A DNA stretch of 64,000 nt, taken from the NCBI GenBank assembly GCA_002794775.1, contig NBAY01000001.1, positions 868,001 through 932,000 on the forward strand, written 5' to 3'. The notes under the pieces were generated by a model. That model did no database searches. It was given only the letters and a program-made list of their open reading frames with translations, and had not been told where the DNA came from. Shown in pieces: positions 1 through 12,615 of the stretch (its first letter is position 1; each line of letters opens with the position of its first letter). The position numbers were made by a program, and so were the translations under genes. Source of the stretch: Porodaedalea pini (taxonomy: Eukaryota > Basidiomycota > Agaricomycetes > Hymenochaetales > Hymenochaetaceae).

Positions 1-80
1 TAACACCATCCTCGGTTGTATACAGAAGGGGAAGAGCAGGGCGAATCAATAAGGAGCGATCGGTCTCACAAACTCGACTC

Positions 81-1412
81 TCAATAACCAACACCATATG
101 GCACCGAGCTTCCGACATAATATGCTCCCGCTCCGCCGCTACCATAGCTCATGCTATGCCTGTGCCCATGCCTGCCCGAGTGGCGATGGCGCGAGCTCGA
201 GCGGTGTCGGTGATGACTATGCCCGTGGTGCGAAGAGGATGGCTGGATGACGGTGACATTCGGCGTCGTCGCGTACGGACTGCCGGCCGTGTATCCCGGA
301 GTGTAGCTCGGCTGGAGGTATGGAGATTGGGCTTGCATAGGAGAGATATAGGTGGCTGGATAGGTGGCGTTGGAGTATGCGCGCCGTCGAATGTACGGAG
401 CGCCAGTGTCGTATGCATTTGCGCCGTAGGCGCCAGGGCTGTATGCGTAGCCGGAGCCAGCGTACCCTTGTGTTCCCGCATATGTATCGCCCAGATAGGG
501 CGAGAGAGGGCGTGTGCGCGAGCGGGACCGCGATAGGCCTAGGTTCCCCATGACAGACGCCAGCGGGGAATGAGAGCGGAGGGATGCAGAAGAGCCGCGC
601 CTTGAAAGCCGGCCGCGGCCAGGATATGTGTCGTATGCTGCTCCGTCCTCGAGCAGCCAAGCCTGCTCAAGGATGCGAGCTGCAGTCCCGCCTGCGAATT
701 CGCAAGCCTCGAGACGCCCGTAAGTGTCAGAGGGACGGCCGGTGTATTGCCAGAGGCGTGTCGCTGCAGTTTACAGATTGAAATGCAAAGAGGCAGGTTG
801 ATGTAGTCAGTTTTTCTTCGAGAATGGGGGGGAAGAAGAACATACTTTCACCAACTGCGAGGCCGATGAGTGCCTCCCGTTGACGTTCGCGGTCGCCGGC
901 AAGGGGCTGGCCATACACGCCGTAGTGATATTTCCAGTTGCGCCAGACCTCATAAGCAGCTGCGGCACCGATGTCGCGGGGGAGCATGCGCTGGATGTCA
1001 TCCTGTGCATCGCAAAGTGGGGAGAGAGTTAGTTGGGTGATAGATCATGAGATGCTCTGATGCCAGAGGAAAGGGAGTTGGGAAAAGATACTTACGAGAC
1101 CACCGTATGCACGCCGATGCCAGACTCGCGCCTCCTCCATGCCGACACCTGCGCTCGAGTGGTTCCGCACCCTGTTCCACGCATAGTCGTACATAGCCCT
1201 GCAATGTTGAAGATAAAGTTAAAATGTCAGGAATAGGTCGAGGACGATCAAAGTAGGAAGACTCACGGATCAGCGAGGCCCCCGTGTGCTCGATAATAGT
1301 CGAGGCCGTGCCAGTTGGGCTGCGGCTGGTACGTGGGCTGCATTGGCGAGACAAATTGATAGTTGGAGGTACCCCAGCCCGGGGCATTGCGGTAGACGTC
1401 GTAGTAGGCCAT
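81..1412 (-). CDS. Conserved fungal hypothetical protein with His/Arg/Ser-rich tail, 4 exons, 362 aa
   Basis: Exons on the minus strand are 1267-1412, 1096-1198, 846-1002 and 81-763; they sum to 1089 nt and stay in frame. The N-terminal ~50 residues are Tyr/Pro/Gln-rich (begins MAYYDVYRNAPGWG). The middle (about 50-190) is an acidic/aromatic region with AYEVWRNWKYHYGVYG and a stretch containing EACEFAGGTAARILEQAW, which looks like a folded alpha-helical segment. The last ~150 residues are low complexity: a Ser-Arg stretch, repeated Tyr/Gly/Ala, then a very basic His/Arg/Ser cluster rich in HGH and HRH, ending in YGVGY. I do not recognise a family with a known function; proteins of this composition recur in Agaricomycetes (inference). 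The His-rich tail could bind metal or be a disordered, phase-separating segment, but nothing proves it. It diverges from COG5 over a 384-bp gap. Confidence 0.75.
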
Positions 1413-1796
1413 AGGAGAATGGGTGGGTGAATCAAAGGTGGACTATCGGTCACTTGGCAGGGTGGCTTTATGAGTAAAGGGGCACTGCTATAGGCGCATA
1501 CAGCCAGAGTCCATCAGAATACATTCCTACATTTTATATTGTACACAGCTGATGACGGAGCACGCTCAGTTCCGATGGTATTTATATTCGTTCTTCACAG
1601 CACAAGGAAGGGCCTTCATTTCGCTAGAACACTCGGCGCATTGTATAGGCATTTCGAAATTCGATGGAGTACGCCGTGGCTGAGTAACTGAGCTAATGAG
1701 TAAGCAAGTTGAGTATGTAAGCGTCGCGTCCAAGTTGCGAGTAACGCGTGCTCGTTGTTCACGACGTCCTCTAGATGGTTCAACACGGTTTATAAC
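1413..1796. promoter_or_regulatory. Divergent intergenic region
   Basis: This 384-bp gap lies between the start codon of the unnamed minus-strand gene and that of COG5. It must hold both 5' UTRs and promoters. I see no clear TATA box or conserved box cluster and no open frame worth calling. Confidence 0.5.
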
Positions 1797-4700
1797 ATGT
1801 CAGGTGCGCTATAGAGACTCCAGAAGGTGCTCCATACCTCATTCACATGCACAGACTCTCTTTATACCGCGTTCGCCGTGCCCAATTTTGACGCAAATGA
1901 GTACGCGAACGCCATACTTGCCGGCGAACCCTTTCCCCCTTTACACCCAAGTACACCAGGAGACGCTGTCCAGCATCAAGTGGGAAAACTAGCTAAAGCC
2001 ACGTCAGCATCATCTGAACCCGCAAAAGAGGATATTTCTGTTGCAATTTCGAAGCTCACGCTGGGTATCGACGATGTATCTAAACAGCTGAAGAATGTCG
2101 TGCGTAGTCCTTCGAACTTCAAGACTTCATCCAGCTGACCAGAATAACCAACATGCATTTGCGCGCTCCTTCATATCTCGCATCGATCGCCTTGAAAACT
2201 TGCTTGACTCGGCCGGCCCTATCCTACTATCTGCGCGCATCTTCCTTCCATATTCTCTCAATCACCGGCAACACGCCCCGGATGGCTTGCAGGTGACCAC
2301 CAACCACGAAGCGCTGCTCATACAAGCCGCTGGAGTCGGCGCTCTTGAAGAAAAGCTAGGGATCGTGAAATCTGGGTTGAACGAGGTGACAGCTTCTCAG
2401 GACAAGTGCGTATCTCGTATCTACCCAGTGCTTAGTGGCCCTTCTCATTTATCCGTTTCTACGTTTCTAAATTCTTGTGGCCATATCGTGAATGAACATA
2501 CTATCGGATCTATTATCTTATGGCTCACGCCGTTACATATTTCTTCTCTTCGGATACACTCCGCCCACCAATATGTGCTTCTACACGGATGAACTGCTTC
2601 CCCTTCTCTTGATCATTCTTGCGTTGACTCTCAACTCTCTTTCTCCACACTCACCTGTCTGATGCGTGTCATTGCCGCTGAAATGAAACATCTCGGACTT
2701 ATCTATCCCAATCCCTCATGCCCTATCTAATATCTTGACTCTTGGACAAAATAAACCGCCTATCGGACATTGTTTCCATGAATGCGCTCTATGCTCCGAC
2801 ACTTACGGTTTCCTATCTGCTCCACCCGAATAATAAAACGTATCCCGCACGATGAATCTACGCTTCTTCCTTGATTCTCAACTTCCCCTTCGTGTTCGGA
2901 TCCTTCATCCTCACCCTAAACGCCGTTTGCCACATGTCCAATCCCGCAATGTTAAACGTCACAGACTCCGCACGAAGGTTCGAACGCCATGCATTGCACT
3001 CGGCGTACATGCTTCGCGCCTTGCACGGCTCCAGTGTGCGGCTGACGCGCTGCGGCGCACCTCGCGATTCGTCGTCATTGCACGCCGGCTTGAGGGACAA
3101 ATGAATGAGCTTGCTCGGGTGTCGGCTGGCGAGGCCTCAGAGTTGGGGTCAGCCGTGAATGGAAAGGATACGAAGAGCAACAGCAAGGATGTGGGAGCGC
3201 GAAAGAGGGGGGATAGCGAAGCTTGTATTAGTATCTCAGAAAGGCGGCCAAGCGAGGATCTGCTGAACTTAGGTAACGAAGGCGAGAAGGAGCGGGCTAT
3301 AGCTAAGGCTGCGCTGAGCGTCGCTGAGCTCGGTAATTATCTTTATCTTTTTAGAAAAATGTTTGGCGTGATTTCATAGAATACAGTGCCTCTGACGAAA
3401 GCTTTCCAGTCGCCCTCCTCGACGCTCCAACGCCCCCAAACCATTCTGCACAATCACAGGACCGAGATTACGAGGGCGAAGCAGCTGTACATCCCTCGTT
3501 TGACGAAGATCTCGAAGGTGTCGAGATCCCCCTTCGCTCTATCCGTGCTGTGACAGGCCATATCCCCTCCATCGAGTCTGCGCGCGCGAAGATTACATCC
3601 GAGATGGAGAGCATGGTTCTCACAGGCCTCGCCACCTTTGTATGTTTTCATTTTCTTATTTTCAGCTTTGCTTTCTTGCCTTGTAAGGGTATCCATACGT
3701 TACTTATTACCGATGTCTCCTTTCCATCTCGTTCGATGAATTTCCCCACAAATCTTATTTCTGAGACTTTGTTCCACATTTTTTTCTGCAGGACCGCTCT
3801 CTTCTCGCCTCGTCTCTTCAGACTGCTCATAACCTGCGTGTGCTTCCGAGTCTCGTACAATCGCTCCTTGCAGACCTAACCGACGCGGTCGAGCAGCGCA
3901 TCAAACTCGCTTTCGACGTATCGCGAATATCGAAGGAGCTGAACACTAAAGGTACGTGTAGCATTTATTTTCTTGTTTGACCATTCCGGTGACGTGCAGA
4001 AATAAATGAACCTAACATGCCTTGGCCCACTTTCTCTCCTTCAGAGTCCGCGACGACTACCTCAGGATTGTTGTATCGTTCGCGGGTACGAACGGAGCCG
4101 ACGAATGTGACGGCACCGCAGTTTGGCGCAGCATTGTGGGCGCGACTCGAAGTATTGATCGGGGAGTTAGCTGACTGCTGTATCAAGGTTTGTTCCCATT
4201 CCTTCCGTGTATCGACATTTCATTCCCAGAATTCCTTGTGCAAGAAAAAGTTATGGATGAACGTGAACTGATAGATTATTGTTTCTTTGAAGGTGTATAC
4301 GCTTGAAAAGGTGCTTCAGCTCAAGAAGGATACGATGACGCAGACAAACTTCATGGATGAAGCGATGAAGGTAAGGACTCCTTTGTGTGCTGCAATCGAT
4401 TTGAGCTGTTTATCCTCCAACCAAGGTCCTTGAAAACAAACCTAGCTCAACGTTCTGGACTGTCTTGGCGAGAACTCTTGAGAAGCAATGTAAAGACGCA
4501 TCACGCAGTACGTATAGAATCTTATCGCAAAACATTTTTGCGAGTCTTACGATTAATCGGTATTCTCCAGACTCTACCTTCATGCAGCAGACTCTGGGTT
4601 CGGGTTACCCGCGCTTACTGCGTCTCTTCCATGAACTCTTTGCAAAAATTGCTGTTCACACGGATACCATCTATACGCAAGAAAAGCAAAGGTACACATT

Positions 4701-6194
4701 TCATATTTTCCCTTTTGTGATTCACATTTAATGGACTAACCCATCATCGCTTTAGCCCAGAAACCATCCTTATCCTACGCGCTCTCGCCGTCTTCGAGCA
4801 GTCCTACCTGCAACGCTCTGCGAATCGACTGAACGAGGTTGTCGCTCAGAGCGTCGCAGGCGGAGCGCGCGCCCCGCCTGCGATGGGCGAGGGACTGAGT
4901 ATCGCGCGCGCAGCAGCGAACGAGCTCGACGCGGCCAAGTTTGACCCCCTCCTTGTCAGCGCTGCTGCAAGAAATGTGCAGACGAGCTTAGAGATGCTAC
5001 TAGCGAGGTTGAATCCGTTGGTGCGACTTTGGTTTCAATGGGGATGAAAAGTTCTTCGTCAATGAATAATCTGAATAGATAGTGCGGGATAGATGGGCGA
5101 CGAGCCTCCTGGGTCCGGTCAGTACGCCTCAACAAACGCAGAATGCACAGGTTGCAACATGTTTGTACCACTGTGCCACTCGGCTTAGCACTTTGGAGGA
5201 CGAATATCCCGAGTCAGTCATTGCGATCCTTCAACCTTCTATCAAAGTATCATTCAATCCTGCTCGTTTGTTCTCGATATGATACTTATACTATGTCTAA
5301 AGGACCTCCGCCAAACGTTCGATAAAATTGTCGACCCATTGCTCGGTGCAATACGAAGAGAGCTAGGTGCTATTGTCGCAAAACTACATAAGCTCGACCT
5401 GGGAGCGCACGATGCTTCTACCGGAATGGGCGGTCCGAGCACGTACATGAAGGATCTTGTCGACAAGCTGAATTTCATCAAGACTGAAGTGCTCGCAAAA
5501 TTCAACGTCGGAGATGCTTCTCGTGAATGGTATGTCCTGATTTCCTCGTCTCTCCCGGGGAAGTAGAATTTTAATCTCTCTTCGATCCGAAAAGGGTAGC
5601 GACTATTGTGAGGTATGTCGTGCGCTCATTCGTGCTGAATGCATCGATCGCAAAGCCTCTCGGTGAGGGTGGGAAATTACAGCTCACGAGCGATATGACC
5701 GAACTGGAGTTCGCGCTGAGCGCATTCATGGCAGAAGGGGGCTCTCAGAGTAAACGCGGAGTTAAGCTGGATGTCATCGGAGAAGACTATCGTGCTTTGC
5801 GTGCAATGCGGTTTGTGACTTTGCAACGCACATGGAGCGCTCAAGACTTACAAGTGAATGTCAACATAGACCTCTTCTTTTCCTCGACACCAGCATGCTG
5901 TCCTCCCCTGCCAGTACTGCAGGCCTTCCGCCACTGGTCGTTCTACACCACATCCTAGTACGCTCGCCGCTGCCGCTACCACACGCTCTCCATGGTTGGA
6001 GCGAGGCGGAATACGTACGTTGGGTGGACGAGCATACAGAGGAGGAGGCACTCACACTCATCGATGGCGTGCTCGCGCACTGGGAAAAAGTGAACGATTT
6101 CGGAGCCGGAACGCCATCTCCTGATCGCGATGCCTCGAAGGAGTTCGTCGAGTTGGCACATGCAGTCCTTGCCGACGCAATGCAACGACACTAG
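1797..6194 (+). CDS. COG5: Conserved oligomeric Golgi complex subunit 5 (COG5), 15 exons, 925 aa
   Basis: COG5 is a lobe-B subunit of the COG tether that retrieves vesicles within the Golgi. Exons: 1797-1803, 1855-2099, 2293-2405, 2965-3332, 3380-3639, 3792-3951, 4045-4187, 4293-4370, 4426-4507, 4571-4691, 4756-5020, 5079-5246, 5303-5529, 5595-5810, 5870-6194; the sum is 2778 nt, in frame. The N-terminus has the family's start region (FDANEYANAILAGEPF) and a coiled-coil stretch (NHEALLIQAAGVGALEEKL). The middle holds the most diagnostic block, ESARAKITSEMESMVLTGL, followed by helices with SLQTAHNLRVLPSLVQSLL. The C-terminal half carries FWTVLARTLEKQC and YVVRSFVLNASI, as expected for CATCHR-fold tethers. 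Length fits fungal COG5. The first exon codes only two codons plus one base (MS), so the start would be missed without splicing. Intron 3 (2406-2964) is unusually long at 559 bp. Confidence 0.93.
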
Positions 6195-6742
6195 GTGCTT
6201 TCTTCAATTTGGTTGCAACCGCAGATCCGAGGGATGAGTGACACTTTATCTTTAGGTTGGTTGATGTATTCTATGGATCTCGATGATCATCCGAGCTGAA
6301 GCATAGTTTGTCGTGAAGAATTTGTTCGGAAGTATATCTAAGGCGGAACGCCGGTCCTTTCGGCGTATTCGAGTGTGCTTGTTTCTAGCGAAGGACGTGC
6401 GGCGCGAAAAGATATATTTTACAGGCTTTGGGCGAGACCTGCAATTCGTGCAACATGAAAGTCTATTCAACGTGAACTGAGTCTGACGAACTATGGCAAA
6501 GATCGACTTCGAACAAGGCCGCCCAATACATCGCTAAATCTTCCTTGTTCAGTTGAATGCAAGATCCGTCTTTGATTATGATCCAGAGATGTCGGTTACT
6601 ATAGAATCCATATGGCTGTTACAAGTAAAGGCTTACAAGCGGGACCTTTCCTCTACACTCTATCCTCTGCCTTTCTACCTTGACTACTCTTTACCTCAGT
6701 ATCTTGGACTAGCATTGTTTTAGGCACCGCTGGCTGGGCAAT
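6195..6742. other. Intergenic, no gene seen
   Basis: Sequence between the COG5 stop and the first GPCR-like gene. It probably contains the COG5 3' UTR and the promoter of the next gene; short open frames here look random. Confidence 0.6.
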
Positions 6743-8312
6743 ATGCTAGGATACCATACTATAATCCATTCAGCCCCGGAGATTGACCTTGGACCACACA
6801 AGGAGGCTATCCTGAACCTGTATTTTAGTTTCTTAATTGTTGGCGGGCATGTGGGCCTGCCTCTTTTAATTGTAACGGTGGTCTTCATCACGGCAGTAAA
6901 CCGGCGTCACCCTACATTGGTCAACTTTTTGATACTGTGGACTGTGTACGCCACTGCGTGCTTAATTCTGTAAGTCCCATATACTACGCGGAAGGTTTCT
7001 GACTTATGCACACTTTGGCTCACACAGGCTGTACTCAGGTGAACAACGGAAGACGGACCCAAATTTCGATATTTGCTTAGTACAAGCTTCTATGATTTAT
7101 GGAAGCATTGCGGGGTGAGATATGTCTTCTATGTTCTGGATATAATGAACTAAGGCCCAAGGATAGGGGAACAACCGCAACGTTCTGTCTCGTTTTACAG
7201 GTACGTGAAGCAAACAAACAACACGGCACCCTTTCTGACGTCGGACTTCTCTGTCTCGGATACACGTAGCTTTGGATTGAGTTTCGTTGTCGAAAATTTT
7301 GCAGAAACTCTCGGTTGTCAACTACATTGGTGCAGACCTTAGTTCGCCTGCTTAATGTGTCATATGCTGACTCCTGCTTGAATGATGCAGCTTTTGCTCG
7401 CCCCATGGGTCTTCTTCTCGTTCTTCATGATTCTCGCTGTTGTGGTGCGTTTCTCCAACCCCTGATTGTAGTTTAAACGTGGCTAACAGGCTCTGTCGCG
7501 TCTAGATAGGTGTGAAAGACCCTTCAATCGTAACGAACAAATGGGTCTTTTACTGTACAGTGTCATCGAATTATCTGTAAGCAAACGACTCCCTTGTGTA
7601 AGATTTTTCTCATAATTTACTATTAGAGTATACTCTGTGAGCGCAGTAGGCCTGGTTGTGTTAGCGCTTGTTCTTATATTCCAAGGTTCGGAATCTCACT
7701 TTTTATTGCCTCACAATATACTGACAAGAACTATAGCCTTGGTTCACCGCTTCCTTTACAAAGCCGGTCAATTCAGGGCTGTGAACCAGTCTTCTTTCCG
7801 ATTATCGCTACGAGTGTCAATCTTCAGCTTCTGTTCAGCAATTGCTTTCACGTAAGTAGAAAGAACTATCGAAATAACCACACTCATTCCCTTCCTAGAG
7901 TGGAGATCGTGGTCGCATTCAAGCCCACAGCACCAGCGGCCTACCTTGTCTTCTCCCTCTGTACATTCTTATACCCCTTGCTCTCATTCCCTTCGGCTGA
8001 TTGATGCGTTTGATTTTCTTCAGTACCGCTCTCTATCTTTCTGGTATTCGGGACGCAGAAGGTTAGTAATCCAGCTTGGGAGCAATTTTTAAATTTCTTA
8101 CGCTTTTCCGAACTTTCAATTAAAAGGAAAACCTACGTATGTGGTTCAGACTCCGGCGGAAACCAGAGGGGGATGTCTGTTTGGAGCCGATGTCGTTCAA
8201 GGAGCCTACTACGCAGTCGTCAGATCCTGCTACATCCACGGCAAAGGAATTCGATACGAACAAATCTCTTCCTCTTACCCCGCGTTCTGTCAATGCTGGC
8301 GAGCATGCATGA
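6743..8312 (+). CDS. GPCR-like seven-helix membrane protein, copy 1, 11 exons, 338 aa
   Basis: Exons: 6743-6969, 7028-7114, 7155-7200, 7270-7341, 7391-7444, 7506-7576, 7627-7685, 7737-7851, 7899-7960, 8024-8061, 8127-8312; the sum is 1017 nt, in frame. The protein has about seven hydrophobic segments. Family signatures shared with the other three copies in this window are a first helix with GGHxGxPLLI, a following loop with RRHPTLVNFLILWTVYAT, LYSGEQ, ASMIYGS, and near the end LVFGTQK just before a cytoplasmic tail. The tail here is Ser/Thr/Pro-rich. These resemble the Agaricomycete seven-transmembrane proteins usually labelled GPCR-like; ligand and G-protein coupling are unknown. The start ATG is the first in the exon, but the frame is open upstream, so a further 5' exon is possible. 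The last exon has a degenerate second copy just downstream (8508-8642). Confidence 0.8.
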
Positions 8313-8485
8313 ACTTTTTGTGTGTTGTGTTTCGGGTCAATACGTTCGGAATCAGAAAGAATATATAACAGTATAATAATCCGTCCATCCCACCGGTCGA
8401 AGCCGAAGCAACAAAAAACTCTGCCTTGTGTGAAGGCAGAATGCATTACTTCAATGTGCAGGCGGCGGCATGTCAGATGCATAAC

Positions 8486-8642
8486 CTACAGAGCAGCCTT
8501 GCCTGCCAATTTGGAGCCAATTTCGTTCAAGGTGCCTGCTGCACAGACGTTAGATCCTGTTACCTCCACTGTAAGGGAAATTGATATGAACAAATCCCTT
8601 CCTCTTACCCCGCTCTCCTTCGACGTCAGCAAGCAGGTATGA
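8486..8642 (+). pseudogene. Chimeric remnant: MFS last codons fused to GPCR-like last exon
   Basis: Bases 8486-8507 are, on the minus strand, nearly the last exon of the neighbouring MFS gene (codes GKAAL then TAG, as at 9391-9410). Directly adjoining on the plus strand, 8508-8642 repeats the last exon of GPCR-like copy 1 (LEPISF, then TNKSLPLTPLSFDV with its own stop) at roughly 75-80% identity by eye. So this piece joins the 3' ends of two convergent neighbours back to back, without the ~1 kb that separates them at the main loci. It cannot code on its own. Confidence 0.75.
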
Positions 8643-8730
8643 GCTTGTATGCGTGTTGTGTTTTAATCCAGTTTGTACGGAGCCAGGGCGATGAACATAT
8701 ATGTCTTTAGTTGGACCGTCTGGACGGTCA

Positions 8731-9095
8731 CACGGCAGGAAAATCCGGGTTTCCGTGAGGAGGAGTATATCATGGAGTGTTTAGTGGGCTCATATAATTT
8801 TGACCGAAAAAGCTGTATATGGACAATGAAACTAATTATAGTCATAAGCGAGAGGATGGAGTGTGAAAAGATTTGGAACCTAATAACACGTGATTTTTAA
8901 TTTCCATAAATAGTAGTCACATGATCTTATTGTGTCATGTGCACTTAGGTTCCAAATCTTTTCACACTCCATCCTCTCGCTTATGACTATAATTAGTTTC
9001 ATTGTCCATATACAGCTTTTTCGGCGAAATTATATGAGCCCACTAAACACTCTGTGATATACTCCTCCTCACGAACCCCGGATTTTCCTGCCGTG
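8731..9095. mobile_element. Foldback/MITE-like DNA element with ~150-bp inverted arms
   Basis: Left arm 8731-8883 and right arm about 8946-9095 are near-perfect reverse complements separated by a ~62-bp loop. The ends read CACGGCAGGAAAATCC at the left and its complement at the right. The trinucleotide TCA stands immediately outside both ends (8728-8730 and 9096-9098), so it looks like a 3-bp target duplication. There is no transposase. CAC termini plus a 3-bp duplication fit non-autonomous CACTA/CMC-type elements (inference from known superfamily rules). It lies between the converging GPCR-like copy 1 and MFS-1. Confidence 0.85.
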
Positions 9096-9390
9096 TCAGA
9101 TGCGCCGCTTTGAACACTGAAAAGCGACCGTATCTTTTGCATGGAAGCTCGACCACTTCAGACAAAATGTTCACTGGATCTGTGCCATTCAGGTCAAGAT
9201 AGCAAAGCTATCGCAAAAATTTCGATCATCGAAGCCAATTGCAACACAGTATTTACACAAGATTCGTGTACTCTCACGGAAATCATTTTTACTGCCTTTA
9301 GAATCGATCTCTCATGACATACAAAATGCATGGGTGTTCTCCTGCTTTACTCTAGTCAAGTCGTTGGTCTTTTCAAGTTGGACGCATAAT

Positions 9391-11784
9391 CTAGAGAGCA
9401 GCCTTGCCTGCTGTCTGTGTTTTGAGTATGCATCAGTCGGTCGCTATTCACTATATCGCAACAGAATTCACCTCAATTGGCAGTAGCATAGTGAGAAAAG
9501 CGGACACCATGAATAGCGAAGCCGACACGAATACAGGCCTAACGAAATGCAAGGTCAGACTCAGAAGAAGAGCACAGGAAGATCGAAGGCCACGAACTAC
9601 ACTCACGCGTTTGCTCCGATGCTAGACGAGCTACCGTCGCGGCTCGTCGTAGTAATCTTTATGACGGGTGCTAGGATACCTGTGATGCGGTTGAAGGCAG
9701 AGCAAAGCGCGTCACCCGTTCCCCTGTGTGGGGCGGGAAAAACTTCCGGCGTGTAGGCATACAGCACACCGTACATCTGAAAGGGGCATGTTTCGTCAGC
9801 CCGGGGAGGGGGGGCACTCTCAGTTCATTCTGATTCTACTCACGGCGTTCCTGCACAACAGCGTATTGGTTGAGTTAGACCGCTTAGAGCTGAACGGTAA
9901 CACTCACTGAGTGAAGGCTGCCGCACAAGAGAATCCAAGATCAGATGCTTCATCTTTGGCCGTCGTAAACAGGAAAAGAAAGACGCCCGTCAAGACTGTC
10001 GATAGCGCGAGCGCCGTCTTTCTACCTCCGATCGCAATCCTTCCGGAGCTCCTTGTCCAGTCAACCAAAACGCATGCGACAATCGAGCCTGGAACACCAC
10101 AGATAGACGTTATACTGTAGTCACGATAGGTTTGGTTTGTAGAGCTTGAAGAGTGAAGTCGATCAGCGAGATAGAGTGGAAGGAACCCGTTGAATAGCGG
10201 GTAGGCAAGGCCGATGATCCTAAAATACGTCGGTCATTTCTTGAGTTTTGAAATCGGTATAGTGAATTGCTCACCCCCAGATAAGAATAGTGAGCGAAGA
10301 GTTGAAGCCGAACCTCCTTGTCGAGAACAGCGGACGAACATGTGCACTACATAATTCGATTTCGTTAGTTCAATTTGAAGTATGCATGGACTACTCACAG
10401 AGAGAACTGGGAGAAGGATCTCTTGAACGAGGACAACACAGAAGTGTCTCTAGCCTGATTGGTAACACCCTGTGAGATAGCTGTCAGCTTCTCTGTCGTC
10501 AGTGTGATATTTCTCCCATTGCGCTTAGCAATGTATTGCAAGACTTGAATTGCTTCCTCGTCTCGTCCGGCTGCAACCAAAAACTTGGAAGACTCCTGAA
10601 GCTCAAAAATAACGTAGCGACAGAAAAACATCGCGAATGTCAGGCATCCCCTAACGCACACAGGTTAAAGATGACAAAATTAAGAATCTTGCTTGAACGC
10701 ACATTGTGTACCTATGAGCAAATTGCGTGAACAGGATATTAGGGAAATATGTTGATTAATACGTACAAAGAATATCTCCAGCCCTTGTCTGATGGATAAT
10801 TGGCAATGAATACCCAGACGATGAGCGAGGCGATCAATTGGCCGAGGGACCAGAATGCGGAAAGGAACGTTAACATCCACTTTATTCAGATTCAGTTAAA
10901 CATTTTTCTTTATTGATAGTACTTGAACCGGACCTGATGAGACTGAGGGATGTGCTCCAGAAAAAGAGCACCTATCAGAGTTTAAGTACTCGAGCATGAC
11001 CGACCTGAAGAATATACAAACCATCGACAGGCAAACTGGTGTTCACTAGAGTTGATTTCTTGGTCAAAGTAACAAAAGACGAAAGACTCACTTTCCGCCC
11101 ACAGTAAATCCAACGCATGCTATGAGGGAGCAAAGAGCAACAAAATTCTGAGCACCTCCGGAAGCGATACCAAATACACCCTGAGGACAAAATAGGCGAG
11201 CATGAGCCAGAGGAAACAAAACAAGAGAAAGATCAAGTGCACAGATAAAAATAAGGTGATTTGCCACGAGGGCTTTCGACCAATCACGTCCGCGAGGCTG
11301 CCCCACACCGTTGCGCCGATTATGAGTCCAACATACAGAGAGAGCGTAATATACTCGACCCTAGGCGGATCCAAGTCGATTTCCACCTGCGGAAGAATCA
11401 CTGCCACACCTTGCAGCCATAAGTCTTCATGCCAGTTTATTATAAATGAAGTAGAATATGTCCTTTTAGCAGATGGTACTCACTGTCCGCCAACCAACCG
11501 AGGCCGGACAAAATAAAAAGCTCCCATTGATAGCGTCCAAATCCGATCTCATGCTGAAGGCATTCGTTGACTAAGAGCAGTTTTAATACCCTTCAAATGA
11601 CTCGAAACTTCGGTAATGACTCACTCAGATGGCTTTTCAACCCATAGGCTTCATCCACACCGTCGCCGCGGTTTTCTTGAACATCATCTGTAAGCGCGGA
11701 GACGGAAGACAGAACATTTTCGATCCGTGGTGCATCTTTTTCGTTTTTCAGGCCATTCGACTCGTTCGATTTTGGGTCACTCAT
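9391..11784 (-). CDS. MFS transporter of the sugar-transporter-like type, copy 1, 15 exons, 531 aa
   Basis: Fifteen minus-strand exons (first 11625-11784, last 9391-9414) sum to 1596 nt in frame. The protein has a ~50-residue hydrophilic N-terminus, then major facilitator helices. The A-motif is GSLADVIGRKPSWQIT, followed by FGIASGGAQNFVALCS and NLPVDGALFLEHIPQSHQ, features of MFS sugar/SV2-like transporters. A central cytoplasmic loop has EEAIQVLQYIAKRNGR, and the second half has HVRPLF, a LAYPLFNGFLPLYL helix and YTPEVFPAPHRGTG, the counterpart of the PESPR-type motif. The C-terminus is LLPIETAGKAAL. Substrate cannot be read from sequence. One exon is only 7 nt and another 9 nt, yet phases agree. 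It is converging with GPCR-like copy 1 and has a paralogue at 43616-46016. Confidence 0.88.
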
Positions 11785-12615
11785 GATAGTTGTCTACTCC
11801 AACGAAGACACCGATAACTTTAAGCATCATCAGCGAGGTGATTGAAAAGATGCACTGGAATAATACGCACGTGTGACCTCGGACGGGCTATCAACCTGCC
11901 CGCGCTTCGAAAGATGAGTACAGGGCCATGTCCACCTGCTCGTTTTTTCGGTTACCTAACCAGCATACCACGAGTGTTGCGATGATGATCGAGGGGTTGC
12001 TTTAAGTTTGAGTTTGCCAGCAGGAGTTACGGCGATCAACATCGCACCTTACTTACGTTTCAGACTGGGACCCACATTGGCAACTTGAAGCTCTGGGGCC
12101 AACGCGCTCTCGCGACGGCAACCACAACTGAAAATTAACGACACGCACCGCTGAGTTAGATTTTGGACATGGATCATAACGAGCAAGCAGCAAGCAACCA
12201 CGCCCCTTTACTCCAGCAAGCGGCAATACGGTCCGCAACTCGGAAGAATTTTCTTATCTATTGCAAACACAGGTCTGCGAACTACAAATGGCACGGACCA
12301 TCATCTGAACTCAGTGCGAACGGAATTCTGATGGTCGTGAGATGCGTTATACTGTATTTCGAAGTCCTCAGCGTCTATCTAACAGATTTCAGGCCAATAA
12401 CATTATCCAAAAACGTAGAGCTGTTGCATCACATCACCATGGTGTTTACTGGTGCGTGATCACTCAATCTTCAACCCTTTCCATCTTTTAGATGTATCGA
12501 TGAGCTTCCTGACCCCCACACATTACTCTTTTACTTCATTCGTGCTGGTTTCACCCCTTCTACTTCGTTCTTTACCTAGACTTTCAGCACTCTGGGAGCA
12601 CCATTCATCGACGAG
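11785..12615. other. Divergent intergenic region, no gene seen
   Basis: This gap separates the start of MFS-1 (minus) from GPCR-like copy 2 (plus). It should hold both promoters. Open frames at 12163-12459 and 12053-12238 have no recognisable content. The first exon of GPCR-like copy 2 is uncertain and could begin inside this gap. Confidence 0.5.

Noticed and set aside
2100..2292. Coding-like stretch RIDRLENLLDSAG in COG5
   Set aside because: Skipping it as an intron joins LKNV to VTTNHEALL in phase and matches the family; keeping it needs a stop to be bypassed.
2406..2964. Possible separate small gene in the 559-bp COG5 intron
   Set aside because: Only short random frames; the flanking COG5 exons join perfectly across it.
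8673..8900. 75-codon open frame
   Set aside because: It is the left arm of the foldback element 8731-9095.
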